Below are positions 7,895-14,251 of a stretch of DNA of 27,835 nt, one piece after another. Made by a program: the position numbers and the translations under genes. Source of the stretch: CAZTDU01 sp050248795 (GTDB lineage Bacteria; Pseudomonadota; Gammaproteobacteria; Burkholderiales; SG8-39); the NCBI GenBank assembly GCA_050248795.1, contig JBFWRS010000041.1, positions 1 to 27,835 of the forward strand, in the 5' to 3' direction. Under the pieces are notes generated by a model, which worked only from the letters and a program-made list of their open reading frames with translations, made no database searches and had not been told where the DNA came from. The first letter of the stretch is position 1; every line of letters begins with the position of its first letter.

Positions 7895-8710
7895 CTATCG
7901 GTGTTGGTTTACCCGCTTCGCTGCGGGAGTTGCGGTTCGGTCGGCAGCGAGCATGCTGCCTGAAGTGTGTCTGCGCATAGCCTTGGAAAGCGCTGTCGCG
8001 GCCTTCTCAAGGTGGATACGGATGGCCATCGTGGCCTTCGGCGTGAACCTGCCAATCGGGCCCGAGACGCCGATTGCCGCTTTGACAGCGCCATTTGCAG
8101 CCCTGATAGGCATGACAACTCCCGCGACACCGAGCACTGCCTCTTGGGATGAGGTCGAATAGCCGCGACGTCGTATCAGCGCGAGCTCCTCGAGCAGACG
8201 GCGGCGGTTCGTAAACGTGCCTGGTGCGAGCTGTACGAGCGTGGTCGCGTCGAGGTAGGCGTCACGCTCCTCGTCATCCATATAGGCGAGGAATAGCTTG
8301 CCAGCTGCACCAGCGTACAAGGCCGTGGGATTTCCGATCCCGGTGATAGTGCGTCGGAGGTCCTGCGTGCTCTCGACTTGGCTTATCGGTACCCAGCCAT
8401 CGCCTTGCAGGACGTGCAACGCCACTGTCTCGTCGCATTGGTCTCGCAATCGCATCATCAGTGGCCTCGCCAGTTCAATCAAGCGGTGGCGACTGGTGTC
8501 GCCGTTGGCTAGCTCGTAGACCAGCGAACCAAGGACGTAGCAGCGCTTACCTTCTATCTGCGATGCGAGGCCCACGGATTCGAGGGCGCGCAGGATTCGG
8601 TATGCGGTGCTCTTGGGGAGCGACAGAGAGCGTGCGAGTTCGGATAGTCCGATCTCCGGTTCGGCGGCTAGCAGACAAAGGACGTCACGAGCTTTACCTA
8701 GAGATTTCAT
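7895..8710 (-). CDS. IclR-family transcriptional regulator
   Basis: 271 aa from ATG 8710. The frame runs upstream to 8887, but that extension is Cys- and Arg-rich and unlike the family, whereas MKSLGKARDVLCLLAAEP is a standard IclR start. The N-terminal winged helix-turn-helix is at residues about 5-65 (IGLSELARSLSLPKSTAYRIL). The C-terminal effector domain follows, with family landmarks ALYAGAAGKLFLAYM and GVAGVVMPIR. IclR proteins control aromatic and short-chain acid catabolism through a small-molecule ligand. It is the first gene of its strand group, 14 bases before the ferritin-like gene, so it is probably co-transcribed with and regulates the cassette down to 4286. I could not define its operator. 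Confidence 0.92.
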   Translation of the reverse strand: MKSLGKARDVLCLLAAEPEIGLSELARSLSLPKSTAYRILRALESVGLASQIEGKRCYVLGSLVYELANGDTSRHRLIELARPLMMRLRDQCDETVALHVLQGDGWVPISQVESTQDLRRTITGIGNPTALYAGAAGKLFLAYMDDEERDAYLDATTLVQLAPGTFTNRRRLLEELALIRRRGYSTSSQEAVLGVAGVVMPIRAANGAVKAAIGVSGPIGRFTPKATMAIRIHLEKAATALSKAMRRHTSGSMLAADRTATPAAKRVNQHR

Positions 8711-9283
8711 CGTTCCGCAATGTGGACCAAGAAGGACTACAGGATGGACCGACGCTAGCGCAGCATAGGAATCGTTGTCAATCCGCTTTGCAGCACGTAG
8801 CTGGAGTCGGCACGGAAGCGGCTGGGAGCAAGCGCAGGATCTTTCGGGAGAAAAGCTGAGTCCGTGCCACAGTACGGTCCGCATCAATTCTGTATTCTTG
8901 GGTTCTCATGGTTGCTTTCGTTGCTTGAATGGCACTGCCGAAGTGCCGCCAGCAGCAGGCCTCAGCGGCTACGCGACAGCTTTGTTCTTCTCACACATCC
9001 AGACAATCAGGCCGTTTGCTGGGTGAGCTGTCCGGAACTCGCCGTCTTGGAGCTCACATCGAAGTGGGTCCGTGCAGCGTTGGCCGCCCGAGGCTCGCCG
9101 AAGTGACATCATCAGGCCGCGTGGCAGACGCGGGGCGGACCAGTCGGTGAGTACGAGCGTGTACTCAAGGCGCGTGCTGGACCAATGCCTCGACATGTGG
9201 ATGCGCCGGCAAGCCGCTGGCCGCGCGCAGGTCGCAGGTCATCCGCGGCCGGTCCCGGCGCGTTGAGTCTGCAGGACGAGAAG
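8711..9283. other. Long gene-free stretch between IclR cassette and toxin-antitoxin cluster
   Basis: About 570 bases with only short, unrecognisable open frames on both strands. It should hold the IclR-cassette promoter and the promoter of the DUF4258-like/DUF2283 pair. Two short inverted repeats are visible: CCGCGT/ACGCGG at 9117-9133, and TGAGTAC/GTACTCA at 9148-9167. No T-run follows either, so they are not canonical terminators. It could be the scar of a lost gene or element, but I see no recognisable transposase or integrase fragment. Confidence 0.5.
9148..9167. promoter_or_regulatory. Inverted repeat upstream of the first TA-like pair
   Basis: Perfect 7-base arms TGAGTAC and GTACTCA with a 6-base spacer, 116 bases before the start at 9284. 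It could be an operator or a small RNA hairpin. Function is unproven and a chance repeat is possible. Confidence 0.3.
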
Positions 9284-9598
9284 ATGAAGACTCTCAGGGA
9301 CTACGAGGGACGGGCGATCCGGCTGACCGATGAGCGGCTGGCGCATATTCTCGAACACCCGGAAATGCAGGGGATGGAGGACCGGATCGCCGAGACGCTG
9401 CTGCGCCCCGAAAGGGTGATGGAATCGCTCAGTGACCCGATGGCCCGCCTGTACTACCGCATGTACGTCGCGACGCGCGTTGGCGACAAGCACCTTTGCG
9501 TGGTGGTCAAGATGGCAGACAATGACGCTTTCGTCCTGACGGCGTACCTGATGACGAACCCGGCGAGAGGCAGACAGCTATGGCCGAAAAGAAGCTGA
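9284..9598 (+). CDS. DUF4258/PBECR-like small protein, putative toxin-like partner of DUF2283
   Basis: 104 aa from ATG 9284; the frame opens earlier at 9185, but the extension is low-complexity Arg/Ala/Pro and lacks a ribosome site, whereas AGGA precedes 9284. Visible pattern: a helical start (LTDERLAHILEHPEM), an ETLLRPERVMES helix, then strands RLYYRMY, KHLCVVVKM and FVLTAYLM, ending in a LWPK-type tail. This alpha-plus-beta layout is typical of small RelE/barnase-like nuclease-fold proteins annotated as DUF4258 or PBECR-like, which often precede a DUF2283 gene. Toxicity is inferred from that pairing only. Its 3' end overlaps the DUF2283 gene by 19 bases. Subfamily assignment is tentative. 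Confidence 0.7.
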   Translation: MKTLRDYEGRAIRLTDERLAHILEHPEMQGMEDRIAETLLRPERVMESLSDPMARLYYRMYVATRVGDKHLCVVVKMADNDAFVLTAYLMTNPARGRQLWPKRS

Positions 9599-9780
9599 GA
9601 ATCTGGTTCGACAAGGAAGGCGACTTCCTGGAAGTGATGTTCGAGCAGCGTCCAGGCGTGTTCCGCGAGACGGCGAACCCGCACGTCATGGAGAAGGTCG
9701 ATGAACAGGGCAAGGTGCTCGGGTTCTCGGTCATGCGGGTCAGCGCGCTGCGCGACGCGCCGCTCGAAGTCGCGCTCTAG
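9580..9780 (+). CDS. DUF2283-family protein, putative antitoxin
   Basis: 66 aa. The sequence follows the DUF2283 pattern: an N-terminal strand with an Asp turn (RIWFDKEGDFLEVMF), a central negatively charged stretch, and a hydrophobic strand before the end (VLGFSVMRVSAL). DUF2283 proteins are small, commonly encoded beside DUF4258-like genes and suspected to be antitoxins. It overlaps the preceding gene by 19 bases, consistent with coupled translation. Its TAG stop at 9778-9780 directly abuts the stop of the convergent YafQ-like toxin gene at 9781, leaving no room for a terminator. Neutralising function is an inference from context. Confidence 0.8.
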   Translation: MAEKKLRIWFDKEGDFLEVMFEQRPGVFRETANPHVMEKVDEQGKVLGFSVMRVSALRDAPLEVAL

Positions 9781-10077
9781 CTAGCGCTGTCTCCGCGCCC
9801 TGAACAACTGGCGGTGCGTTCCCGTCCGGTGGAACACGATGCGCGTTTGCTTGACGCGGTACACGAGCAGCCAGTCGGCATCCAGGTGGCACTCGGTGAA
9901 GCCGGCGTATTCGCCGGTGAGAGGATGCTCGCGGAAAGCTTCGGGGAGCGGCCGGCCGGACTGGAGCAGCCGGAAAACGTACTCAAGGGTGTCGTAGTCC
10001 CGCGCGTGCCGGGGGAGCGATTTCTTCAGACGGCGGAAATCTCTTTCGAAGCGCCGCGTGAAGACGATCTCCTTCAC
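9781..10077 (-). CDS. YafQ/RelE-family mRNA interferase toxin
   Basis: 98 aa, the usual YafQ length. The YafQ pattern is clear: HPLTGEYAGF, then ECHLDADWLLVYRV, then VFHRTGTHRQLF. His51, His64, Asp68, His88 and Phe92 fall where E. coli YafQ has its catalytic residues (one position shifted), so the enzyme is probably active in ribosome-dependent mRNA cleavage. It starts with GTG at 10077, which overlaps the antitoxin stop (GTGA). Antitoxin-first order and overlap are standard for type II modules and favour antitoxin excess. Confidence 0.9.
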   Translation of the reverse strand: MKEIVFTRRFERDFRRLKKSLPRHARDYDTLEYVFRLLQSGRPLPEAFREHPLTGEYAGFTECHLDADWLLVYRVKQTRIVFHRTGTHRQLFRARRQR

Positions 10078-10310
10078 AGGCGCTTCAGGTGCGCGACGGC
10101 GTCCTCCGCATTCTTGAAGCGGCGGACCTTGCCCTGCCGTTCTTCGGCGCGGGACTGCTCGAGCGCACGGCGCGAGGCGGCGTTCAGCTCATAGTCGTGC
10201 GTCGCCATCTCCAGCGCGCGGCGCACCGCGGCGGTGGCATCGCGCTGCCCGGTGGCGGTCTGGGCGCGTTTCAAAAGCGCTTCGGGAATGCGGACGGTGA
10301 CTGTAGCCAC
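10074..10310 (-). CDS. Ribbon-helix-helix type II antitoxin
   Basis: 78 aa. The N-terminus (ATVTVRIPEALLKRAQ) is a ribbon-helix-helix DNA-binding motif: a beta strand followed by two helices. The charged, disordered-looking C-terminus (SRAEERQGKVRRFKNAEDAV) is the expected toxin-binding part. It starts at GTG 10310 with an AGGAG site 7 bases upstream. It precedes and overlaps the YafQ-like toxin by 4 bases. Autoregulation is likely, since an imperfect palindrome (10324-10337) lies 13 bases upstream of the start codon. Confidence 0.88.
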   Translation of the reverse strand: MATVTVRIPEALLKRAQTATGQRDATAAVRRALEMATHDYELNAASRRALEQSRAEERQGKVRRFKNAEDAVAHLKRL

Positions 10311-10323
10311 GGGTGTCTCCTGA

Positions 10324-10337
10324 GATTCACGTGATTC
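10324..10337. promoter_or_regulatory. Candidate operator of the RHH/YafQ module
   Basis: GATTCACGTGATTC is a near-perfect 14-base palindrome (one mismatched pair) centred on CACGTG, just upstream of the antitoxin GTG and overlapping its expected promoter region. RHH antitoxins commonly bind such sites to repress their own operon. Binding here is inferred. Confidence 0.4.
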
Positions 10338-10441
10338 TATCCTGCGGCTGCTCGGCGCTGCCGGCTCGCGGGCGCACCAAACCGGTCATCCCGACCCCTG
10401 CGCGATGCGTTCAAGGTGAATGAGTCAAGCCAGCCTTGATG

Positions 10442-10465
10442 CATGGTAACGCATGAGTTACCATG
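10442..10465. promoter_or_regulatory. Perfect inverted repeat overlapping the HigB-like start codon
   Basis: CATGGTAAC (10442-10450), a 6-base spacer, then GTTACCATG (10457-10465). The ATG of the toxin gene is the last three bases of the right arm. This is a strong candidate operator for the HigA-like antitoxin. No Shine-Dalgarno precedes the ATG, so the mRNA may be leaderless or the true start may lie further in. Confidence 0.6.
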
Positions 10466-10801
10466 AGTGCGACCCTTGTGCAGGTACGCGAGTACCTCGA
10501 TGCCACGGACCGTTCGCCGTATCGGCGTTGGTTCGATGCGCTTGACGCCCGCGCGGCGGCGAAAGTTGCCACGGGGCTCTACCGCCTGGAACAAGGCAGC
10601 TTCTCGAACGTGGAAGGTGTGGGCGGCGGGGTGTTCGAACTGAAGATCGACTTCGGTCCCGGGTACCGCGTGTATTTCGGCAAGGACGGAGCGGCGATCG
10701 TGATCCTGCTGGGCGGCAGCAAGAAGAAGCGGCAAAGCGCGGCGATCAAGTTGGCGAACGACGCATGGGTGGACTACAAGCGGCGCAGGAAACAAGCGTA
10801 G
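10463..10801 (+). CDS. HigB-like RelE/ParE-superfamily toxin (addiction module killer protein)
   Basis: 112 aa. The diagnostic stretch is GPGYRVYFGKDGAAIVILLGG, followed by SKKKRQSAAIKLANDAW; this is the phage-type killer protein family of RelE/ParE-like toxins. Members usually cleave mRNA at the ribosome. The toxin gene comes first and the antitoxin second, as in higBA modules. The gap to the antitoxin gene is 10 bases and contains an AGGAG site. The start codon lies inside an inverted repeat, suggesting tight autoregulation. Catalytic residues cannot be assigned confidently by eye. Confidence 0.88.
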   Translation: MSATLVQVREYLDATDRSPYRRWFDALDARAAAKVATGLYRLEQGSFSNVEGVGGGVFELKIDFGPGYRVYFGKDGAAIVILLGGSKKKRQSAAIKLANDAWVDYKRRRKQA

Positions 10802-10811
10802 GAGACAGGCC

Positions 10812-11126
10812 ATGGGACTGACCCGGGACTTCAAGGAAACCGTCGTCGCGCGCGCGCAGCGGGATGCGAAGTTTCGCGAAGTCATGTTCACCGAGGCGAT
10901 CAACGCCTACCTTGATGGGGATACCTCCACTGGCAAGGCGATGCTGCGCGACCTGGTGAACGCCACCATCGGTTTCGAAGCCCTTTCCGCCGAAGTCGAC
11001 CTGCCCTCGAAGAGCCTGCACCGCATGCTCGCCGAGCGCGGCAATCCCAGCACCGAGAACTTCTTCGGCATCGTCAGCGCGCTGCAGAAGAAGACGCGCG
11101 TCCGGCTGCGCGTGACGGCGGGATAG
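10812..11126 (+). CDS. HigA-like antitoxin (addiction module antidote protein)
   Basis: 104 aa, helix-rich. Residues about 50-90 form an XRE-type helix-turn-helix: TIGFEALSAEVDLPSKSLHRMLAERGNPS, with the recognition helix around KSLHRML. The N-terminal half (DFKETVVARAQRDAKFREVMFTEA) is the part that contacts the toxin in antidote proteins partnered with the upstream killer family. It follows the toxin by 10 bases with AGGAG in the gap, and probably represses the module through the palindrome at 10442-10465. Confidence 0.88.
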   Translation: MGLTRDFKETVVARAQRDAKFREVMFTEAINAYLDGDTSTGKAMLRDLVNATIGFEALSAEVDLPSKSLHRMLAERGNPSTENFFGIVSALQKKTRVRLRVTAG

Positions 11127-11131
11127 GGTGC

Positions 11132-11476
11132 ATGAAGAACACCCGGCTCGAACTCACGCGCGGCAGCGGCAACGTCTTCCGGGACCTCGGCCATGCGAAC
11201 GCGGACGTGAAGCAATTCAAGGCGCTGCTTGCCGCGGAGATCATCAAGGTGCTCGATCGCGACCAGCTTTCCGTGCGGCAGGCGCAGGAGCGCACCGGGG
11301 TTGCGGCGGCAGATTTCTCGCGCATCCGCAACGCCGACCTCGGCCGCTTCACCGTGGACAGGCTGATGTCGATCATCAACCGGCTGGGGTCGCGCCTCGA
11401 GATAAAACTCAAGGTCCGGCCCGCCGGTCGCGCGGGGCAGTCGGCAATCGCCTTACGCCCTGGCGGGTCGCGCTAG
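11132..11476 (+). CDS. XRE-family helix-turn-helix protein, extra HigA-type antitoxin
   Basis: 114 aa. The core LSVRQAQERTGVAAADFSRIRNADLGRFTVDRLMSIINRLG is a helix-turn-helix like that of HigA2-type antitoxins that pair with DUF891/HigB toxins. It begins 5 bases after the HigA-like gene, so it is in the same operon, but no second toxin gene accompanies it. It may be a second regulator of the module or a leftover from a neighbouring one. Its TAG stop overlaps the stop of the convergent alpha/beta hydrolase gene (shared CTAG at 11473-11476). Confidence 0.82.
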   Translation: MKNTRLELTRGSGNVFRDLGHANADVKQFKALLAAEIIKVLDRDQLSVRQAQERTGVAAADFSRIRNADLGRFTVDRLMSIINRLGSRLEIKLKVRPAGRAGQSAIALRPGGSR

Positions 11477-12249
11477 GGCCGGGGAAGCGCCGCGAGGAAC
11501 TCGCCCAGGATGCGGTTGAACTCCGCCGGTTTCTCGACGTACACCGAGTGACCCGCGCCGGCGACGATCTCCAGGCGCGCGCCGGGGATGGACGCGGCCA
11601 CGATGCGCGCGATCTCGAGCGGCGCGATGAGGTCGTCGTCGCCGAAGAGCACGAGCGTCGGCACGCTGAAGCCTTGCAGGTCCTGCGCCGCGGGTCCGTC
11701 CTCGCTCAAGAGCAGCCCTTCGATCGGTTCGCGCACCGGCGGCGTGAGGCGGCCGATCGCTTCGTAGAGGAAGGCCTGCGCCGGATCGCGCCGGCGGAAT
11801 TCGTCCGAGATCGCGCGCGTGGCGCCATCGGCCGGGGCCGACTGCAGGCTGCGGCGGAACTCGGCGAAGATCCGCTCATCGCGCAGGCCGCCGCTGGTGT
11901 CCGCGAGCACGAGGCCGCTTGTCCTGTCGGGATGCCGGTACGCGAATCCCAGCGCGGTGAATCCGCCCATCGACTGGCCCACCACGCAGGCGCGCGGAAT
12001 CTCCAGCCTGTCCAGCAACTGGCGCAGGTCCTCGACGAACGCCGCGCGGCCGGGGCCGTCCGGCGCTTCCCGCGACAGGCCGAATTCCCGGTGGTCGATG
12101 GCGATGCAGCGATAGCGGTCGCGAAACGCCGCCACCTGCTGGTACCAGCTCAGGTGATTGCCGCCGCGCCCGTGCAGGAAGACCACCGCCGGGCCCTCGC
12201 CGTGGCTTTCATAGTAGAGATCGATACCGTTGACGCGGACATGGGGCAT
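11473..12249 (-). CDS. Alpha/beta hydrolase
   Basis: 258 aa from ATG 12249 (MPHVRVNGIDLYYESHG, a standard family start); a GTG at 12303 would add 18 unlikely residues. The oxyanion-side motif FLHGRGGNHLSW, the nucleophile elbow GQSMGG (Ser93), an acidic residue in LFGDDDLIAP and the catalytic His in GAGHSVYVEKP give a complete triad. The nearest well-known relatives by pattern are 3-oxoadipate enol-lactonase (PcaD) and C-C bond hydrolases. An enol-lactonase role would fit the intradiol dioxygenase encoded upstream on the same strand. It is last in the minus-strand group, with a 110-base gap after the amidohydrolase gene, so it may have its own promoter. Substrate is not determined. Confidence 0.88.
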   Translation of the reverse strand: MPHVRVNGIDLYYESHGEGPAVVFLHGRGGNHLSWYQQVAAFRDRYRCIAIDHREFGLSREAPDGPGRAAFVEDLRQLLDRLEIPRACVVGQSMGGFTALGFAYRHPDRTSGLVLADTSGGLRDERIFAEFRRSLQSAPADGATRAISDEFRRRDPAQAFLYEAIGRLTPPVREPIEGLLLSEDGPAAQDLQGFSVPTLVLFGDDDLIAPLEIARIVAASIPGARLEIVAGAGHSVYVEKPAEFNRILGEFLAALPRP

Positions 12250-12359
12250 GGTGGGTGTGGGCGCGGCGAAGGCGGTGGATTGGTCGGCGCACAGGGATAG
12301 CACCGAACGTGGGCGTCAGCAACGCGTGTCTCGCACCAGCGTGCTGAAGCAATGATCGT

Positions 12360-13244
12360 TCAGGCGGCGCGTATGGAGAGTAGCCGCTCCGGATTGTCGA
12401 CCAGCACGCGCCGGCGCATTGCCTCGTCCGGCACGAAGGCTGCGAGCGCGCCCAGCAGCAAGCCATCGTCCGGCATGCGCGCAGGATCGAACACGCCGGT
12501 ATGCGGCCAGTCGCTGCCCCACAGCAGGCGATCCGGCGCAATCGCGACGAGCCGGTGCGCGAAAGGGATCACGTCTGCGTAGGGCGGACCGAGCCGCGTG
12601 ATGCGGTCGGCGCCGGAAATCTTGATCCAGAAGTTGCTGCGTTGCGCGAGTTCGCACAGCACGCCGAAGGGCTCCTGCTCGACGCCCAGCGCGGGGTCGA
12701 TGCGGCCGAAGTGGTCGACGACGACCGGTGCCGGGATGCCGGCGAGCCAGCCGGCAAGGCCGGGCAGCGCGCCGCCGTCGAAGTGCAGCTCGACGAACCA
12801 GCCCAGGCCCTCGATCGCCCGCAGCACGCGCTCGAAGACCGCCTCGTCCAGCGTGCCGCCGTGCTGCGGATTGAACGCGAAGCGCACGCCGCGTGCGCCG
12901 GCCGCATGCAGCGCCGCGCAGGAGTCGCGCGTCGCGGTGCCGTCCAGGCGCACGACGGCGAGGTATCGACCGCCCGAACGCGCAGCCGCGTCGAGGTCGA
13001 CCGCGTTGTCGAAGCCGTGCGTGTTCGCGTGCACCACCAGGCCGCGCGCGATACCGAGTGAGTCGTGCAGCTCGAGCGCGCGCTCGAGCGGCGCATCGGG
13101 CGGTGTGTACTTGCGCTTGTCGGCGTACGGAAACCGCGCCTGCGGGCCAAGCGCGTGGAAGTGCGTGTCCCACGCGCCCTCCGGCAGGCGCCAGCCGGGC
13201 GGCGATGCCGGCTGGCGGGGCCCCAGGCAAGCCGGTGCGGCCAA
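12360..13244 (-). CDS. Amidohydrolase, LigI/2-pyrone-4,6-dicarboxylate hydrolase-like
   Basis: 294 aa TIM-barrel amidohydrolase (amidohydrolase-2 group). Landmarks are DTHFHALGP at residues 26-34 (the HxH metal motif), FPYADKRKYTPPDAP, VHANTHGFDN, VVDHFGR and WGSDWPHTG, where the Asp is the expected catalytic acid. The FPY...RKYTP and HGxDN segments match the LigI group, which hydrolyses the lactone 2-pyrone-4,6-dicarboxylate in the protocatechuate 4,5-cleavage pathway. The start is TTG 13244, immediately after the Bug stop, with AGGA about 6 bases upstream. No other start is credible. It probably hydrolyses a lactone formed in this pathway; identity with LigI itself is not claimed, since no extradiol dioxygenase of that pathway is evident. 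Confidence 0.85.
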   Translation of the reverse strand: MAAPACLGPRQPASPPGWRLPEGAWDTHFHALGPQARFPYADKRKYTPPDAPLERALELHDSLGIARGLVVHANTHGFDNAVDLDAAARSGGRYLAVVRLDGTATRDSCAALHAAGARGVRFAFNPQHGGTLDEAVFERVLRAIEGLGWFVELHFDGGALPGLAGWLAGIPAPVVVDHFGRIDPALGVEQEPFGVLCELAQRSNFWIKISGADRITRLGPPYADVIPFAHRLVAIAPDRLLWGSDWPHTGVFDPARMPDDGLLLGALAAFVPDEAMRRRVLVDNPERLLSIRAA

Positions 13245-13246
13245 GG

Positions 13247-14224
13247 TTAGTCCTGGTACGGCAGGCGCGCGTCCCTGGCGATCTTCTTGAAGCGCGCCAC
13301 GTCGGCCTTGAAACTCGCTGCGAACTCCGTCGGCGTGCTGCCGACGATCTCGTTGCCGGTGGCCTCCACGCGCTTTCGCACCTCGGGATGGTTTACCGCC
13401 TTGTGCGCCTCGCGCTGCAGCCGTTCGACGATCGCGCGCGGCGTGCCCGCGGGCGCGAACAGGGCGTGCCAGCTCGCGATCTCGTAGCCCGGGTAGCCGG
13501 TCTCGGCCACCGTGGGCACGTCGGGCAGCGCGGTCAGGCGCTTCGGCGACCCGGCGGCCAGCACGTTCAGCTTGCCGCTCTTGATCGGCGCGAGCGCAAG
13601 CTGGATCGACACCACGGCAACGTCGACCTCGCCGGCGAGCAGCGCCTGGAACATCGGCGCCTGGCCCTTGTAGGGGACCGCCACCATCTGGATCCCGGCC
13701 ATTGTCTTCAGCATCTCCATGCCGAGCTGTAGCGGGTCGGCGACGCCGGAGGAGCCGAAATTGAGCTTGCCCGGGTTGGCCTTCGCCATGCTGACGAGGT
13801 CCTTGACCGTGCGCAGGTTCGTCTTCGGGTGCGCCGCGACGACGAGGTTCGTCACCAGCAGCTGGGTCACCGGAATGAAGTCCTTCTCCGCGTCGAACGG
13901 CAGCTTGCGGTACAGCGCCGGGCCGATGGCGATGCTGTTCGGCGTGTAGAGGATGGTGTACCCATCAGGTTTCGCACGCGCCACGACGTTCATGCCGACC
14001 ACGCCGCTGGCGCCCGCGCGGTTGTCGATCACGACCGATTGCCCGAGGGTGTCGCTCATCTTCGAGCCGATGACGCGTGCCATGGCGTCGAGCGCCCCGC
14101 CGGTGGCGAACGGCACAATCAGCGTAACCGGGCGCGCCGGATACTCCTCGGCGATTGCGTTGCAGGCCAGCATCGCGACCGCAGCGGTCATCGCGAGCCG
14201 GTTGAAAAGACGTCGCTTCATCAT
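13247..14224 (-). CDS. Bug/TctC-family periplasmic solute receptor
   Basis: 325 aa (324 from the second of two tandem ATGs). The signal peptide has KRR at positions 3-5 and a hydrophobic run ending near CNAIAEE. Family landmarks are YPARPVTLIVPFATGGALDAMAR, VIDNRAGASGVVGMNVVA and KPDGYTILYTPNS. The PGG of most relatives is TGG here. A strong GGGAGGGG site precedes the start. It lies between the thiamine-diphosphate enzyme gene and the amidohydrolase gene, 3 bases from the latter, so it is embedded in the catabolic operon and probably binds its substrate or a related acid. Confidence 0.95.
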   Translation of the reverse strand: MMKRRLFNRLAMTAAVAMLACNAIAEEYPARPVTLIVPFATGGALDAMARVIGSKMSDTLGQSVVIDNRAGASGVVGMNVVARAKPDGYTILYTPNSIAIGPALYRKLPFDAEKDFIPVTQLLVTNLVVAAHPKTNLRTVKDLVSMAKANPGKLNFGSSGVADPLQLGMEMLKTMAGIQMVAVPYKGQAPMFQALLAGEVDVAVVSIQLALAPIKSGKLNVLAAGSPKRLTALPDVPTVAETGYPGYEIASWHALFAPAGTPRAIVERLQREAHKAVNHPEVRKRVEATGNEIVGSTPTEFAASFKADVARFKKIARDARLPYQD

Positions 14225-14251
14225 GGTCCCCTCCCTTGGTTGGCAGATCGT

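Noticed and set aside
8711..8887. N-terminal extension of the IclR frame
   Set aside because: Cys/Arg-rich sequence unlike the family; MKSLGKARDVL is the usual IclR beginning.
9117..9133. CCGCGT-N5-ACGCGG hairpin as a terminator
   Set aside because: No T-run follows on either strand and no gene ends nearby; such short GC hairpins are frequent in this composition.
11128..12300. 390-codon plus-strand open frame starting near the XRE gene
   Set aside because: Out of frame with the XRE helix-turn-helix and antisense to the alpha/beta hydrolase; no recognisable protein.
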